64,000 nt of DNA from assembly GCA_947628755.1 (NCBI GenBank), contig CANRBC010000012.1:1-64000 (forward strand). The letters run 5' to 3'. Of the stretch, positions 53,161 to 60,978 are shown piece after piece. A program made the position numbers and the translations under genes. Source of the stretch: an uncultured Clostridia bacterium (GTDB taxonomy: Bacteria > Bacillota > Clostridia > Lachnospirales > CAG-274). Numbering within the stretch: the first letter of the stretch is position 1; each line of letters opens with the position of its first letter. The notes beneath the pieces are model-generated. The model saw nothing but the letters and a program-made list of their open reading frames with translations. It did no database searches and was not told the origin of the DNA.

Positions 53161-53189
53161 ATTCTATCATACAACGCCGAAAAAGTCAA
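53161..53189 (-). promoter_or_regulatory. Promoter of the hybrid kinase operon
   Basis: On the minus strand, TTGACT (53184-53189), 17-base spacer, TAGAAT (53161-53166), about 51 bases upstream of the ATG. Confidence 0.65.
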
Positions 53190-53211
53190 CGAAAAGGGGA
53201 CAAGCAGCCTA

Positions 53212-53252
53212 TAAAAAAGGGGCGTCGCACAGTCTTGGTGCGAAACCCCTTT
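53212..53252 (-). terminator. Terminator of guaB
   Basis: Two-part stem AAAGGGG/CCCCTTT enclosing CGCAC/GTGCG (53216-53252), followed on the minus strand by TTTTTA. It starts 10 bases past the guaB stop. Confidence 0.85.
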
Positions 53253-53261
53253 GTTTCGTTT

Positions 53262-54773
53262 TTATTTGCCTGATATAGAAGTCTGGTCTTTAAGGACAAC
53301 ATCATGTGCGCCGCCCTCTACAATACTTGTGGAGGATACAAGAGTTATTCTTGCTTTCTGCTGAAGCTCAGGAATAGTAAGAGCGCCGCAGTTGCACATT
53401 GTATGCTTTACCTTTGCAAGCGTTACTATAAGATTGTCGTGAAGATAGCCGGCATAGGGAACGTATGAATCGACGCCCTCTTCAAAGGAGAGCTTGTTAG
53501 CGCCGCCCATATCGTAGCGCTGCCAGTTTCTTGCTCTGGCAGAGCCTTCGCCCCAGTATTCCTTCATATAGTTGCCGTTTACCATGACCTTGTTTGTGGG
53601 ACTTTCCTCAAATCTGGAGAAATATCTGCCCAGCATACAGAAATCGCAGCCCATGGCAAGAGCAAGGGTAATATGGTAGTCGTGTACTATACCGCCGTCG
53701 GAGCAGATAGGAATATATATGCCTGTTTCCTTGAAGTATTCATCTCTTGCTTCCGCCACTTCAATAACGGCTGTGGCCTGACCTCTGCCTATGCCCTTTG
53801 TTTCTCTTGTAATACATATAGAGCCGCCGCCTATACCTATCTTTATAAAATCTGCGCCTGCTTCTGCAAGGAAACGGAAGCCCTCCTTGTCAACAACATT
53901 GCCTGCGCCTACCTTTACGTCATTGCCGTAATGCTCTCTTATCCAGTCTATGGTCAGCTTCTGCCACTCCGTAAAGCCCTCTGAGGAATCTATACACAGC
54001 ACATCTGCGCCTGCGTCTACAAGGGCGGGAACTCTCTCGGCATAATCTCTTGTGTTTATGCCTGCGCCTACTATGAATCTCTTGTGCTTGTCAAGAAGCT
54101 CCATGGGATTTTCCTTATGGCTATCGTAGTCCTTTCTGAAAACATAAGCCACAAGCCTTTGATTCTCGTCTACTATGGGCAAAGCATTGAGCTTCTTATC
54201 CCATATAATATCGTTTGCCTCCTTGAGAGTAGTACCCTCCTTGGCGTATATCATGTTTTCAATAGGCGTCATGAACTCGGATACCTTAACGGATCTGTCC
54301 ATGCGGCTTATTCTGTAATCCCTGCTTGTGACTATGCCCACAAGCCTGCCGTTTGCCGTACCGTCCTCGGTAACGGCTACTGTGGAATGACCTGTTTTTT
54401 TCTTAAGGTCAAGTATATCCTGTAATGTCTGATCCGGTCTTATATTGGAATCGCTTTTAACAAAGCCTGCCTTATAATTTTTGACCTTGCGCACCATTTC
54501 CGCCTGCTGCTCAACTGTCTGAGAGCCGTATATAAATGATATGCCGCCCTCCTTGGCAAGAGCTATTGCCATATTGTCGTCTGAAACAGACTGCATTATG
54601 GCGGAAACAAGGGGTATGTTCATGGTAAGAGGACTTTCCTCCTCTCCTTTTCTGTATTTGACAACAGGCGTAACAAGGCTTGCGTTGGCAGGCGTACACT
54701 CTGCTGATGAATAACCCGGCACAAGTAAGTATTCGCTGAAGGTATGTGATGGTTCTTTGTAGTAGTATGCCAT
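53262..54773 (-). CDS. guaB: IMP dehydrogenase
   Basis: A 503-residue IMP dehydrogenase, which oxidises IMP to XMP with NAD+, the committed step to GTP. The (beta/alpha)8 barrel is interrupted by a CBS pair at about 105-225 ([11 protein letters not shown]). The catalytic cysteine is in [18 protein letters not shown], the phosphate/IMP site in [26 protein letters not shown], and the flap [24 protein letters not shown] carries the Arg-Tyr pair. [10 protein letters not shown] differs from the usual GPGSICTTR, but the family placement is secure. AAGGAGAT precedes the ATG. Confidence 0.93.
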   Translation of the reverse strand: MAYYYKEPSHTFSEYLLVPGYSSAECTPANASLVTPVVKYRKGEEESPLTMNIPLVSAIMQSVSDDNMAIALAKEGGISFIYGSQTVEQQAEMVRKVKNYKAGFVKSDSNIRPDQTLQDILDLKKKTGHSTVAVTEDGTANGRLVGIVTSRDYRISRMDRSVKVSEFMTPIENMIYAKEGTTLKEANDIIWDKKLNALPIVDENQRLVAYVFRKDYDSHKENPMELLDKHKRFIVGAGINTRDYAERVPALVDAGADVLCIDSSEGFTEWQKLTIDWIREHYGNDVKVGAGNVVDKEGFRFLAEAGADFIKIGIGGGSICITRETKGIGRGQATAVIEVAEARDEYFKETGIYIPICSDGGIVHDYHITLALAMGCDFCMLGRYFSRFEESPTNKVMVNGNYMKEYWGEGSARARNWQRYDMGGANKLSFEEGVDSYVPYAGYLHDNLIVTLAKVKHTMCNCGALTIPELQQKARITLVSSTSIVEGGAHDVVLKDQTSISGK

Positions 54774-54792
54774 TTTTTATCTCCTTCCATAT

Positions 54793-54849
54793 AGTTTTTG
54801 TGGTTCGTGTGTTAGAAAATATGATACCACAAAAACTTATATTTGCCAA
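54793..54849 (-). promoter_or_regulatory. guaB promoter overlapped by a 12-bp inverted repeat
   Basis: On the minus strand, TTGGCA (54844-54849), 17-base spacer, TATCAT (54821-54826). A perfect inverted repeat, AGTTTTTGTGGT (54793-54804) and ACCACAAAAACT (54826-54837), spans the spacer and the start region with a 21-base gap. It looks like a repressor operator or a leader stem. Confidence 0.65.
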
Positions 54850-54970
54850 GTGGTTTTTGAAATTTTATCGGCGGTTTTGCCGACGTATATAAAATGCCGT
54901 TAAAATGATTATGAACACCGAGAAAATGAAAATGTTATATAAATGTGCTGCATGGGGTGTAGGGTTGGAG

Positions 54971-55427
54971 TTTTGTTTATTGTAATAGAGATTTTTTTGT
55001 TTTAAAACGACCCTTCCACCATTTCTGCGTAATGCAGGCATTACTTGAAATGGTTCCCCTCCCCTCCGACGCCTGCAATAAAACACGTTGCGTTTTATCG
55101 CAAGGCTAGGGGAGGCAGGGGTATTGGCGACAACTCAAGCATCGCCTTTAAAAGTAAATAAGTAACTTTGGGAAGCGAATACCTAAGGCTCCCCTTACGA
55201 GAAGTTCAGCACTTTTGCCTGTGGCAAAAGCCAGCCCTCCTCACAACCCAGCCTCCCCTAGCCCGTCAGGGCGTCGGAGGGGAGGGGGACCGCCGTTAGG
55301 CGGTGGAAGGGTCGGGCTGTCAGATAATTCTTCTGTGCAATGAAGCTGGCAGGCACGTCAAAAATTTCGGATTAAGATATTTTTGAACGTGCCTGACTGA
55401 AGGGTCGATACGCATCTAAACAAAAAT
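54971..55427. mobile_element. MITE-like intergenic element, copy D (composite, 457 bp)
   Basis: Left TTTTGTTTA (54971-54979), followed by GTAATAGAGATTTTTTTG as in copy A; right TAAACAAAAAT (55417-55427) after CTGACTGAAGGGTCGATA as in copy B. The middle carries extra modules (GCCTCCCCTAGCCCGTCAGGG, CCGCCGTTAGGCGG) found in copy E, so it looks like one element inserted in or recombined with another. No coding frame. It fills most of the 54774-55490 gap. Confidence 0.68.
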
Positions 55428-55445
55428 CCCCCCCAAACCAAACAA

Positions 55446-55484
55446 AGCTGTCGCATTATGACCTTTTCTTATAATGCGACAGCT
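55446..55484 (-). terminator. Repeat-family terminator hairpin, copy D
   Basis: Perfect 14-bp stem (55446-55459 / 55471-55484, AGCTGTCGCATTAT), 7 bases past the stop of the small Cys-rich gene. The variant TCGC/GCGA is matched in both arms. The minus strand continues TTTGTTTGGTTT. Confidence 0.82.
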
Positions 55485-55490
55485 ACGTAC

Positions 55491-55625
55491 TCAATGGCAT
55501 TTATGGGAGCAGTTTTCGCAGCCGCAGCCACAGCCTCCTTTTCCGTTTTTCTTATCCTTTATCATTTTTGCTATAATAGATACCACTATTATAAGGAGTA
55601 TAAGTCCTACTATAAATGTGCCCAT
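55491..55625 (-). CDS. FeoB-associated Cys-rich membrane protein
   Basis: A 44-residue protein: one N-terminal membrane helix (TFIVGLILLIIVVSIIAKMI), a lysine-rich segment and a C-terminal tail with four cysteines in CGCGCENC, then SHKCH with a fifth. This matches the FeoB-associated Cys-rich membrane protein family (PF12669 by recall), encoded after feoB in many Firmicutes. It may pass or buffer ferrous iron at the membrane. GAGGTCG four bases before the ATG supports translation. It starts 16 bases after the feoB stop, and a terminator follows directly. Confidence 0.9.
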   Translation of the reverse strand: MGTFIVGLILLIIVVSIIAKMIKDKKNGKGGCGCGCENCSHKCH

Positions 55626-55641
55626 TATACGACCTCATTTC

Positions 55642-57990
55642 TTATTCAGCCAAGGCTGTTCTCTTAAATGCGGTATTTTCCCTGTATGGTCTGAAAAGCA
55701 TATAGAGTATACCCAATAATACAATGCCTGCTATTATTGTTCCCACACCGAAAGCTCCTGTGGTAATAAATGTGCCGAACTGATATACGCAAAGGGCGGC
55801 GGCATAGGCAAATACTGTTTGATAGCCTATTGCAAACCATGTCCATTTGGCGGAGTTCATTTCTCTTTTTATAGCGCCTATGGCGGCGAAGCATGGAGCG
55901 CAAAGGAGATTGAATATAAGGAATGAATATGCCGCTATGGGAGTGTATGCTCCTGCAAGCTCGCCCCATATTTCAGAACCGTCCTCGGCGACTTCGGCAA
56001 AGCCATAGAGTATACCGAATGTACCTACAACGTTTTCTTTAGCCACAAGGCCTGTAATAGCGGCAACGGCAGCCTTCCAGTCGCCGAAGCCAAGAGGAGT
56101 AAATACCCATGCGAAGGCTTTGCCTATGGAGGCAAGTATACCGTCGCTCAAATCGTCAACCATACCGAAGCCGTTTGCTGTAAAGCCGAAGTTAGATGTA
56201 AACCATACGAATATAGTTGAAAGAAGTATTATAGTGCCGGCCTTCTTTATAAATGACCAGCCTCTTTCCCACATACTTCTCAGTACGTTTGATGCCGTAG
56301 GTATATGATAGGAGGGAAGCTCCATAACAAAGGGCGCAGGATCTCCTGCAAACATTTTTGTTTTCTTAAGTATTATGCCGGAAATAACTATTGCTGCTAT
56401 TCCCACAAAGTATGCGCTTGGCGCTACCCACCATGCGCCGCCGAAAAGAGCGCCTGCTATAAGAGCTATAATAGGCAGCTTTGCGCCGCAGGGAATAAAT
56501 GTTGTGGTCATAATAGTCATTTTTCTGTCTCTGTCGTTTTCTATTGTTCTTGACGCCATAACGCCCGGAACACCACAGCCTGTACCTATAAGCATAGGTA
56601 TAAATGACTTGCCGGAAAGACCGAAGCGTCTGAATATTCTGTCCATTATAAATGCAACTCTCGCCATGTATCCGCAGGCCTCAAGAAAGGCAAGGAATAT
56701 AAAGAGTATGAGCATCTGAGGAACAAAGCCAAGGACTGCTCCCACGCCTGCCACGATACCGTCAAGTATAAGGCTCTTGAGCCAATCTGCGCAGCCTATG
56801 GCGTCAAGTCCGGACTCTATAATGCCGGGAATACCCGGTATCCATATACCGAAATCCCCGTTGTCGGGCTCTTGGACGGTTTCCGCCTCTGCAATGGCAG
56901 TATCGGTTATTTCAACGGTTTCAATAATATTTCCGTCCTCGTCCTCTATATCAACAGAGTCTTCGCCTGCCTCTGCTGCTTCGAGTATAACGCCGGCTCT
57001 CTGGAAATTGGCAGCAGCTTCATCATAGTCGCTTCTGCCAATTCCGCACAGATACCAGCCGTCACCAAATACACCGTCGTTAGCCCAGTCTGTGGCGATA
57101 GTACCTACTGTGGTAACTGAAACATAATAGACAACAAACATAATTACGGCAAAGATTGGAAGTGCTAAAAATCGGTTTGTTACTACCTTGTCTATTTTGT
57201 CTGAAATACTGAGCTTACGGGTGCTTCTATGTACATAGCAGCTGTTTATTATGCTGCCGATATACTCGTATCTTTCGTTTGTAATAATGCTCTCGCTGTC
57301 GTCGTCCATTTTCTTTTCGACTGTTGAAATAATGTCCTCCACATCGGGTATACTGCCTGTTATTTCGCCTATTTTGTCATCTCTTTCAAAAACCTTTACG
57401 GCACAGAAGCGCTTCTGATTATCGGGTACGCTTAGCTTTTCCGCTATTTTTTCAAGAGCTGCTTCTATTTCTTTATTGAATTTGTGTACTGTATTCTGAG
57501 AGCCGCCTGCCGCCTTTACAGCTGCCTCCGCAGCCTCTTTTATGCCTGTGGATTTAAGGGCGGAGATTTCCACAACCTTAGCGCCCAGAGATTTGCTCAG
57601 ATTTTCAAGCTCCAGCTTATCTCCTGTTTTATCAAGTATATCCTTCATGTTGACGGCTACCACAACGGGAATGCCTAGTTCTATAAGCTGAGTTGTAAGA
57701 TAGAGATTTCTCTCAAGATTAGTACCGTCTACAATGTTGAGTATTGCGTCGGGTCTTTCCTTTATAATATAGTTTCTTGCCACTACCTCCTCAAGAGTGT
57801 AGGGTGAAAGAGAATATATGCCGGGTAAATCCACAATACTTACGTCCTTGTGTCCCTTTAATTTTCCCTCTTTCTTTTCCACGGTAACACCGGGCCAGTT
57901 TCCCACAAACTGATTAGAGCCTGTAAGAGCGTTGAATAATGTTGTCTTGCCGGAATTGGGATTTCCCGCAAGGGCAATAGTTATAGCCAT
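55642..57990 (-). CDS. feoB: Ferrous iron transporter FeoB
   Basis: A 782-residue Fe(II) transporter. The N-terminal G domain has GNPNSGKTT (G1), DLPGIYSLSPYT (G3) and NMKD (G4), followed by a GDI helical region. The membrane part has two Gate motifs, including the CGYMARVAFIMDR and CGVPGVMASRTI segments. An acidic insertion at about residues 316-382, with DIEDEDGNIIETVEITD, lies in the first extracytoplasmic loop before IWIPGIPGI and is longer than I expect for the family. GAAAGGAGAT precedes the ATG at 57990. It is probably cotranscribed with the feoA genes, with an extra palindrome just upstream. Confidence 0.95.
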   Translation of the reverse strand: MAITIALAGNPNSGKTTLFNALTGSNQFVGNWPGVTVEKKEGKLKGHKDVSIVDLPGIYSLSPYTLEEVVARNYIIKERPDAILNIVDGTNLERNLYLTTQLIELGIPVVVAVNMKDILDKTGDKLELENLSKSLGAKVVEISALKSTGIKEAAEAAVKAAGGSQNTVHKFNKEIEAALEKIAEKLSVPDNQKRFCAVKVFERDDKIGEITGSIPDVEDIISTVEKKMDDDSESIITNERYEYIGSIINSCYVHRSTRKLSISDKIDKVVTNRFLALPIFAVIMFVVYYVSVTTVGTIATDWANDGVFGDGWYLCGIGRSDYDEAAANFQRAGVILEAAEAGEDSVDIEDEDGNIIETVEITDTAIAEAETVQEPDNGDFGIWIPGIPGIIESGLDAIGCADWLKSLILDGIVAGVGAVLGFVPQMLILFIFLAFLEACGYMARVAFIMDRIFRRFGLSGKSFIPMLIGTGCGVPGVMASRTIENDRDRKMTIMTTTFIPCGAKLPIIALIAGALFGGAWWVAPSAYFVGIAAIVISGIILKKTKMFAGDPAPFVMELPSYHIPTASNVLRSMWERGWSFIKKAGTIILLSTIFVWFTSNFGFTANGFGMVDDLSDGILASIGKAFAWVFTPLGFGDWKAAVAAITGLVAKENVVGTFGILYGFAEVAEDGSEIWGELAGAYTPIAAYSFLIFNLLCAPCFAAIGAIKREMNSAKWTWFAIGYQTVFAYAAALCVYQFGTFITTGAFGVGTIIAGIVLLGILYMLFRPYRENTAFKRTALAE

Positions 57991-58028
57991 TTTATATCTC
58001 CTTTCTTGGTTAGGCATAGCTTATTTAA

Positions 58029-58042
58029 TTAGCCAATGCTAA
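58029..58042. promoter_or_regulatory. Operator-like palindrome between feoA and feoB
   Basis: TTAGCCAATGCTAA, an inverted repeat TTAGC-N4-GCTAA, 39 bases upstream of feoB. It is identical at 13 of 14 positions to the palindrome upstream of the first feoA. Confidence 0.65.
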
Positions 58043-58061
58043 CGTATGTGTAAAAAAATAT

Positions 58062-58283
58062 TTATTCTACCACTATCATTTCAGAATCAGCTTTTCTGAG
58101 ACTTAGCTCATAGCCTCTTACGGTCACTTCAATAGGGTCACCGAGAGGAGCTACCTTGCGCACATATATTTCCGTGCCCTTTGTGATACCCATATCCATT
58201 ATTCTTCGCTTTACCGGACCTGCGCCGTCAAGCCTTACTACCTTTACGGTATCGCCTATTTTGACGTTTCTAAGCGTTTTCAT
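58062..58283 (-). CDS. feoA: FeoA family protein (second copy)
   Basis: A 73-residue SH3-like FeoA protein, MKTLRNVKIGDTVKVVRLDG at the start, then RRIMDMGITKGTEIYVRKVAPLGDPIEVTVRGYELSLRK, which is the standard family pattern. FeoA binds the transporter and modulates its activity. ATG 58283 has GAGGTGA 5 bases upstream; the GTG at 58292 is part of that site. Second gene of the locus, 91 bases after the other feoA and 71 before feoB. Confidence 0.93.
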   Translation of the reverse strand: MKTLRNVKIGDTVKVVRLDGAGPVKRRIMDMGITKGTEIYVRKVAPLGDPIEVTVRGYELSLRKADSEMIVVE

Positions 58284-58374
58284 TTTACTCACCTCATATT
58301 TATATTTATATGTATCGGCAATGACCGATATTAATACAGTCTAGGGGCATAGGGTAAGCTGCGGCAATAATTTC

Positions 58375-58584
58375 CTATACCATAATTCTGTTGGCTATTG
58401 CTTGGCTTATGGCAACTCTTGTATCCTTTACGTTTACTATAACGTTGCCTGCCGTATGATTGACAACGATTACCTCGCTGCCGCTGACAAAGCCGAGACT
58501 TTCGAGAAAATGCTTTATTTCCTCTTTACCGCTTATTTTTTTAATTATATTTTTTTCTCCTACAGAAGCCATTGTCAAGGGCAT
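58375..58584 (-). CDS. FeoA family protein (first copy, divergent)
   Basis: A 69-residue FeoA-like domain (SVGEKNIIKKISGKEEIKHFLESLGFVSGSEVIVVNHTAGNVIVNVKDTRVAISQAIANRIMV pattern: short loop, HFLESLGF, then VNVKDTRVAISQAIA). It is more divergent than the second copy and lacks the GDPIEV turn. Tandem FeoA proteins in Clostridia often form FeoA-FeoA-FeoB systems. ATG 58584 has GGAGGTGA 6 bases upstream; GTG at 58593 overlaps that site. First gene of the feo locus. Confidence 0.88.
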   Translation of the reverse strand: MPLTMASVGEKNIIKKISGKEEIKHFLESLGFVSGSEVIVVNHTAGNVIVNVKDTRVAISQAIANRIMV

Positions 58585-58646
58585 ACAGTTCACCTCCGCA
58601 AAAAATTATTAGCTGACGCTTACCGCGTAAGCTATATACAACTAAA

Positions 58647-58660
58647 TTAGCAAATGCTAA
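58647..58660. promoter_or_regulatory. Operator-like palindrome upstream of the feo locus
   Basis: TTAGCAAATGCTAA, an inverted repeat TTAGC-N4-GCTAA, 63 bases upstream of the first feoA. On the minus strand it overlaps a possible promoter TTAGCA-16-TATATA. It is probably the site of an iron-responsive DtxR/IdeR-like repressor. Confidence 0.68.
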
Positions 58661-58773
58661 CTCAACAATAATACTTTACCTCTTTTTTACCCTTTTGTCA
58701 ATAGCAAATTCAAATTTTTTTTATTTATATTTACTGTCAAAATTAAGCATAAATTCATCCACAAACAAAACAA

Positions 58774-58817
58774 AGCTGTCCCATTATGACTTTTTCGTTA
58801 ATCATAACGCGACAGCT
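58774..58817 (-). terminator. Repeat-family terminator hairpin, copy F (solo)
   Basis: 16-bp stem with two mismatches (58774-58789 / 58802-58817, AGCTGTCCCATTATGA with TCATAACGCGACAGCT), 11 bases past the stop of the kinase gene at 58828. The flank ATAAATTCATCCACAAAC is the outer end of the element family, but no full element is attached. The minus strand continues TTTGTTTTGTTT. Confidence 0.75.
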
Positions 58818-58827
58818 CAGTGTTTCA

Positions 58828-60978
58828 TTATCTGTTGAGTACGATTATTATTTTGAAAAGATCTCCGTCTGTTACTATATTCATAGTTCCTCCGTGAAGC
58901 TCAACTATACTCTTGGCTATGGAAAGACCCAAGCCTGAGCCTTCCGTAGTACGGGAGGAGTCTCCTCTTTTGAATCTTTCAAAAAGCTCGTCCGCTTCAA
59001 AATCCATGCTATAATTGGCTACGTTTTTGAACACTATGGTTACGGTGGAATCTCCCTCTTTAATATCTATATAGGCTCTTGAGCCTTTGGGAGAATACTT
59101 AAGTATATTGTTGAGGAGATTGTCAAAAACTCTCCACATTTTCTGCCCGTCTATATTTACGAGAAGAGGAGCGGGAGGCTTTGTGACTATAAATTCTATA
59201 CCGGATTCCTCTATTTTGTAGGAAAGCTCTCCCATTGTCTGGTCCAGAAGCGCTATTATATCCGAATGTACAAGCTCCAGCTCCATTTGACCGCTTGACA
59301 GCTTTGACGCCTCGAAAAGGTCGTCTATAAGTATTTTAAGACGCTTTGATTTGTTGTCTATTACGTCTATATATTCCTCTGCCTTTTTGTCCTGTATGTT
59401 CAGCTCCTTAAGAAGAGAAACATAGCTTATTATAGAGGTCAGCGGAGTTTTAAGGTCATGGGATACGTTTGTAATAAGCTCTGTTTTGAGCCTTTCGCTT
59501 TTAAGGCTTTCCTCCATTGTCTTTTTAAGTCCGTTGTTTATGTTGTTTATATTGTTGAGAGATGTGGTGAAAAGTCCCTTTTGCTCCGGTATGGTATCCA
59601 TATTGCCGTTGGCAAGCTCCTGCAAATAGTATCTCAGTTTTATCTGAGCTACTATCGCCTTGAAGGCTATAATAAGGAAAAATATTATTATATATGAGAA
59701 TATAAGGACTCCAAGCGTCCGCAGTATACGAAAGCCAGGCAGGGATACAAACATAACGCCCAGAACAAAGAGTATTGATATTACATCGAACACCAGTATA
59801 GCCGTAAAGGTACGCTTTTGCGTCTTAAACGCCAGCTTAAGGTCGTTTATCATCTCATAGCCGAATCTGAAATCTGGCGCGCTAAGCAAAAGCCTGGGAG
59901 CCTTGACTATATTCAGTATATAGGCTATGGCAAGAAATACATTCTCCAGTATAAAGCAGCCTATACATATCATAAGGAATATGAGAGGGAATCTTCCACT
60001 TACAAAACATTCCGTAAGAGCCGCACCCGAATACTTAATATAGAAAAAGGACACTCTTAAAAGCATAGTTACAAGAGGTATTATGATTATAAGAGGAAGT
60101 CTTATATAGCTTTTGTAGAGCCTCATTAAAGTCGCCATAAAATATTTTCTGTTATAGAGCCACAGAAATGATATTATCGCTGCAGCGCAGCACAGAAGAC
60201 AAAGAGGCAGATATACGGAGGACAGCACCTGATTGTATTTTATCTTGTTGTGCAGCATGACCATCTGTCCCTTTACATCGGCAGAGGTCGTTTCGGGTAT
60301 TGATATTTTACATATAAGACCGTTGCCTGTAAAGCTGTCGTTTAGCTTAGAGCCGTTGAAATTAAGGCTGAATATATCGTCGCTAAGTGATATGACCTCA
60401 TAGGAGCTTTCCTTATAGAAATCCTCTGTATTGCTGGCTATTACCCTGCTGAGCAGCTTACTGTAAAGAGAAAAATGAAAATCGTCGTTTGTCTTGAGAT
60501 ATTCCTCAACGGCGTTGTAGTTATTGACTGCCTCGGAGAGCATAGCCTGATGCTCAAGTATACTGTCTACTGTCATATTCTTTATGTCTATGTCATAAAG
60601 CTCATCAGGCTCAATAGTATAATAGCTGCTGCTGTCCCTGTCCGGACCCGTGTTGCGCGTTTCATATTGAAAGGTACGGGCGGCAGAACGGTTTGCGCTT
60701 TTTATTTCTCCCGTGGATATATAGCTGTCTATTTCAGTGAGCTTTTGCTCAGCCTGTTCTATGTCGAAATTGTTGTAGTAAATATAGTATCTCTGGAGAT
60801 TTTTGGCATAGCGTATTGCCATATCCTTTATTTCGGGACTGTTCTTGAAATAGGATACGCTTTTGCTGTCATAGGGCAGCTTCTTTTCAAAGCCTGTCAG
60901 CACAGTGCAGCTGAGAAGCACAATGGACAGTATAAGCAGCAGAACTGCCGTAATTTTATTTTGATATCTTGTATCCAA
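58828..60978 (-). CDS. Sensor histidine kinase with multi-pass membrane domain
   Basis: A 716-residue kinase. TM1 (about 8-28), an extracytoplasmic region of about 220 residues with no recognised domain, then a group of about six helices (250-450), HAMP-like connector, HisKA with phospho-His 507 in NVSHDLKTPLTSI and HATPase_c (about 600-716, RVFDNLLNNILKYSP, GSGLGLSIAKSIV). The start is TTG at 60978, with AAGGTGG upstream, overlapping the response regulator gene by 23 bases. The signal is unknown; such kinases often sense cell-envelope stress. Confidence 0.9.
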   Translation of the reverse strand: MDTRYQNKITAVLLLILSIVLLSCTVLTGFEKKLPYDSKSVSYFKNSPEIKDMAIRYAKNLQRYYIYYNNFDIEQAEQKLTEIDSYISTGEIKSANRSAARTFQYETRNTGPDRDSSSYYTIEPDELYDIDIKNMTVDSILEHQAMLSEAVNNYNAVEEYLKTNDDFHFSLYSKLLSRVIASNTEDFYKESSYEVISLSDDIFSLNFNGSKLNDSFTGNGLICKISIPETTSADVKGQMVMLHNKIKYNQVLSSVYLPLCLLCCAAAIISFLWLYNRKYFMATLMRLYKSYIRLPLIIIIPLVTMLLRVSFFYIKYSGAALTECFVSGRFPLIFLMICIGCFILENVFLAIAYILNIVKAPRLLLSAPDFRFGYEMINDLKLAFKTQKRTFTAILVFDVISILFVLGVMFVSLPGFRILRTLGVLIFSYIIIFFLIIAFKAIVAQIKLRYYLQELANGNMDTIPEQKGLFTTSLNNINNINNGLKKTMEESLKSERLKTELITNVSHDLKTPLTSIISYVSLLKELNIQDKKAEEYIDVIDNKSKRLKILIDDLFEASKLSSGQMELELVHSDIIALLDQTMGELSYKIEESGIEFIVTKPPAPLLVNIDGQKMWRVFDNLLNNILKYSPKGSRAYIDIKEGDSTVTIVFKNVANYSMDFEADELFERFKRGDSSRTTEGSGLGLSIAKSIVELHGGTMNIVTDGDLFKIIIVLNR

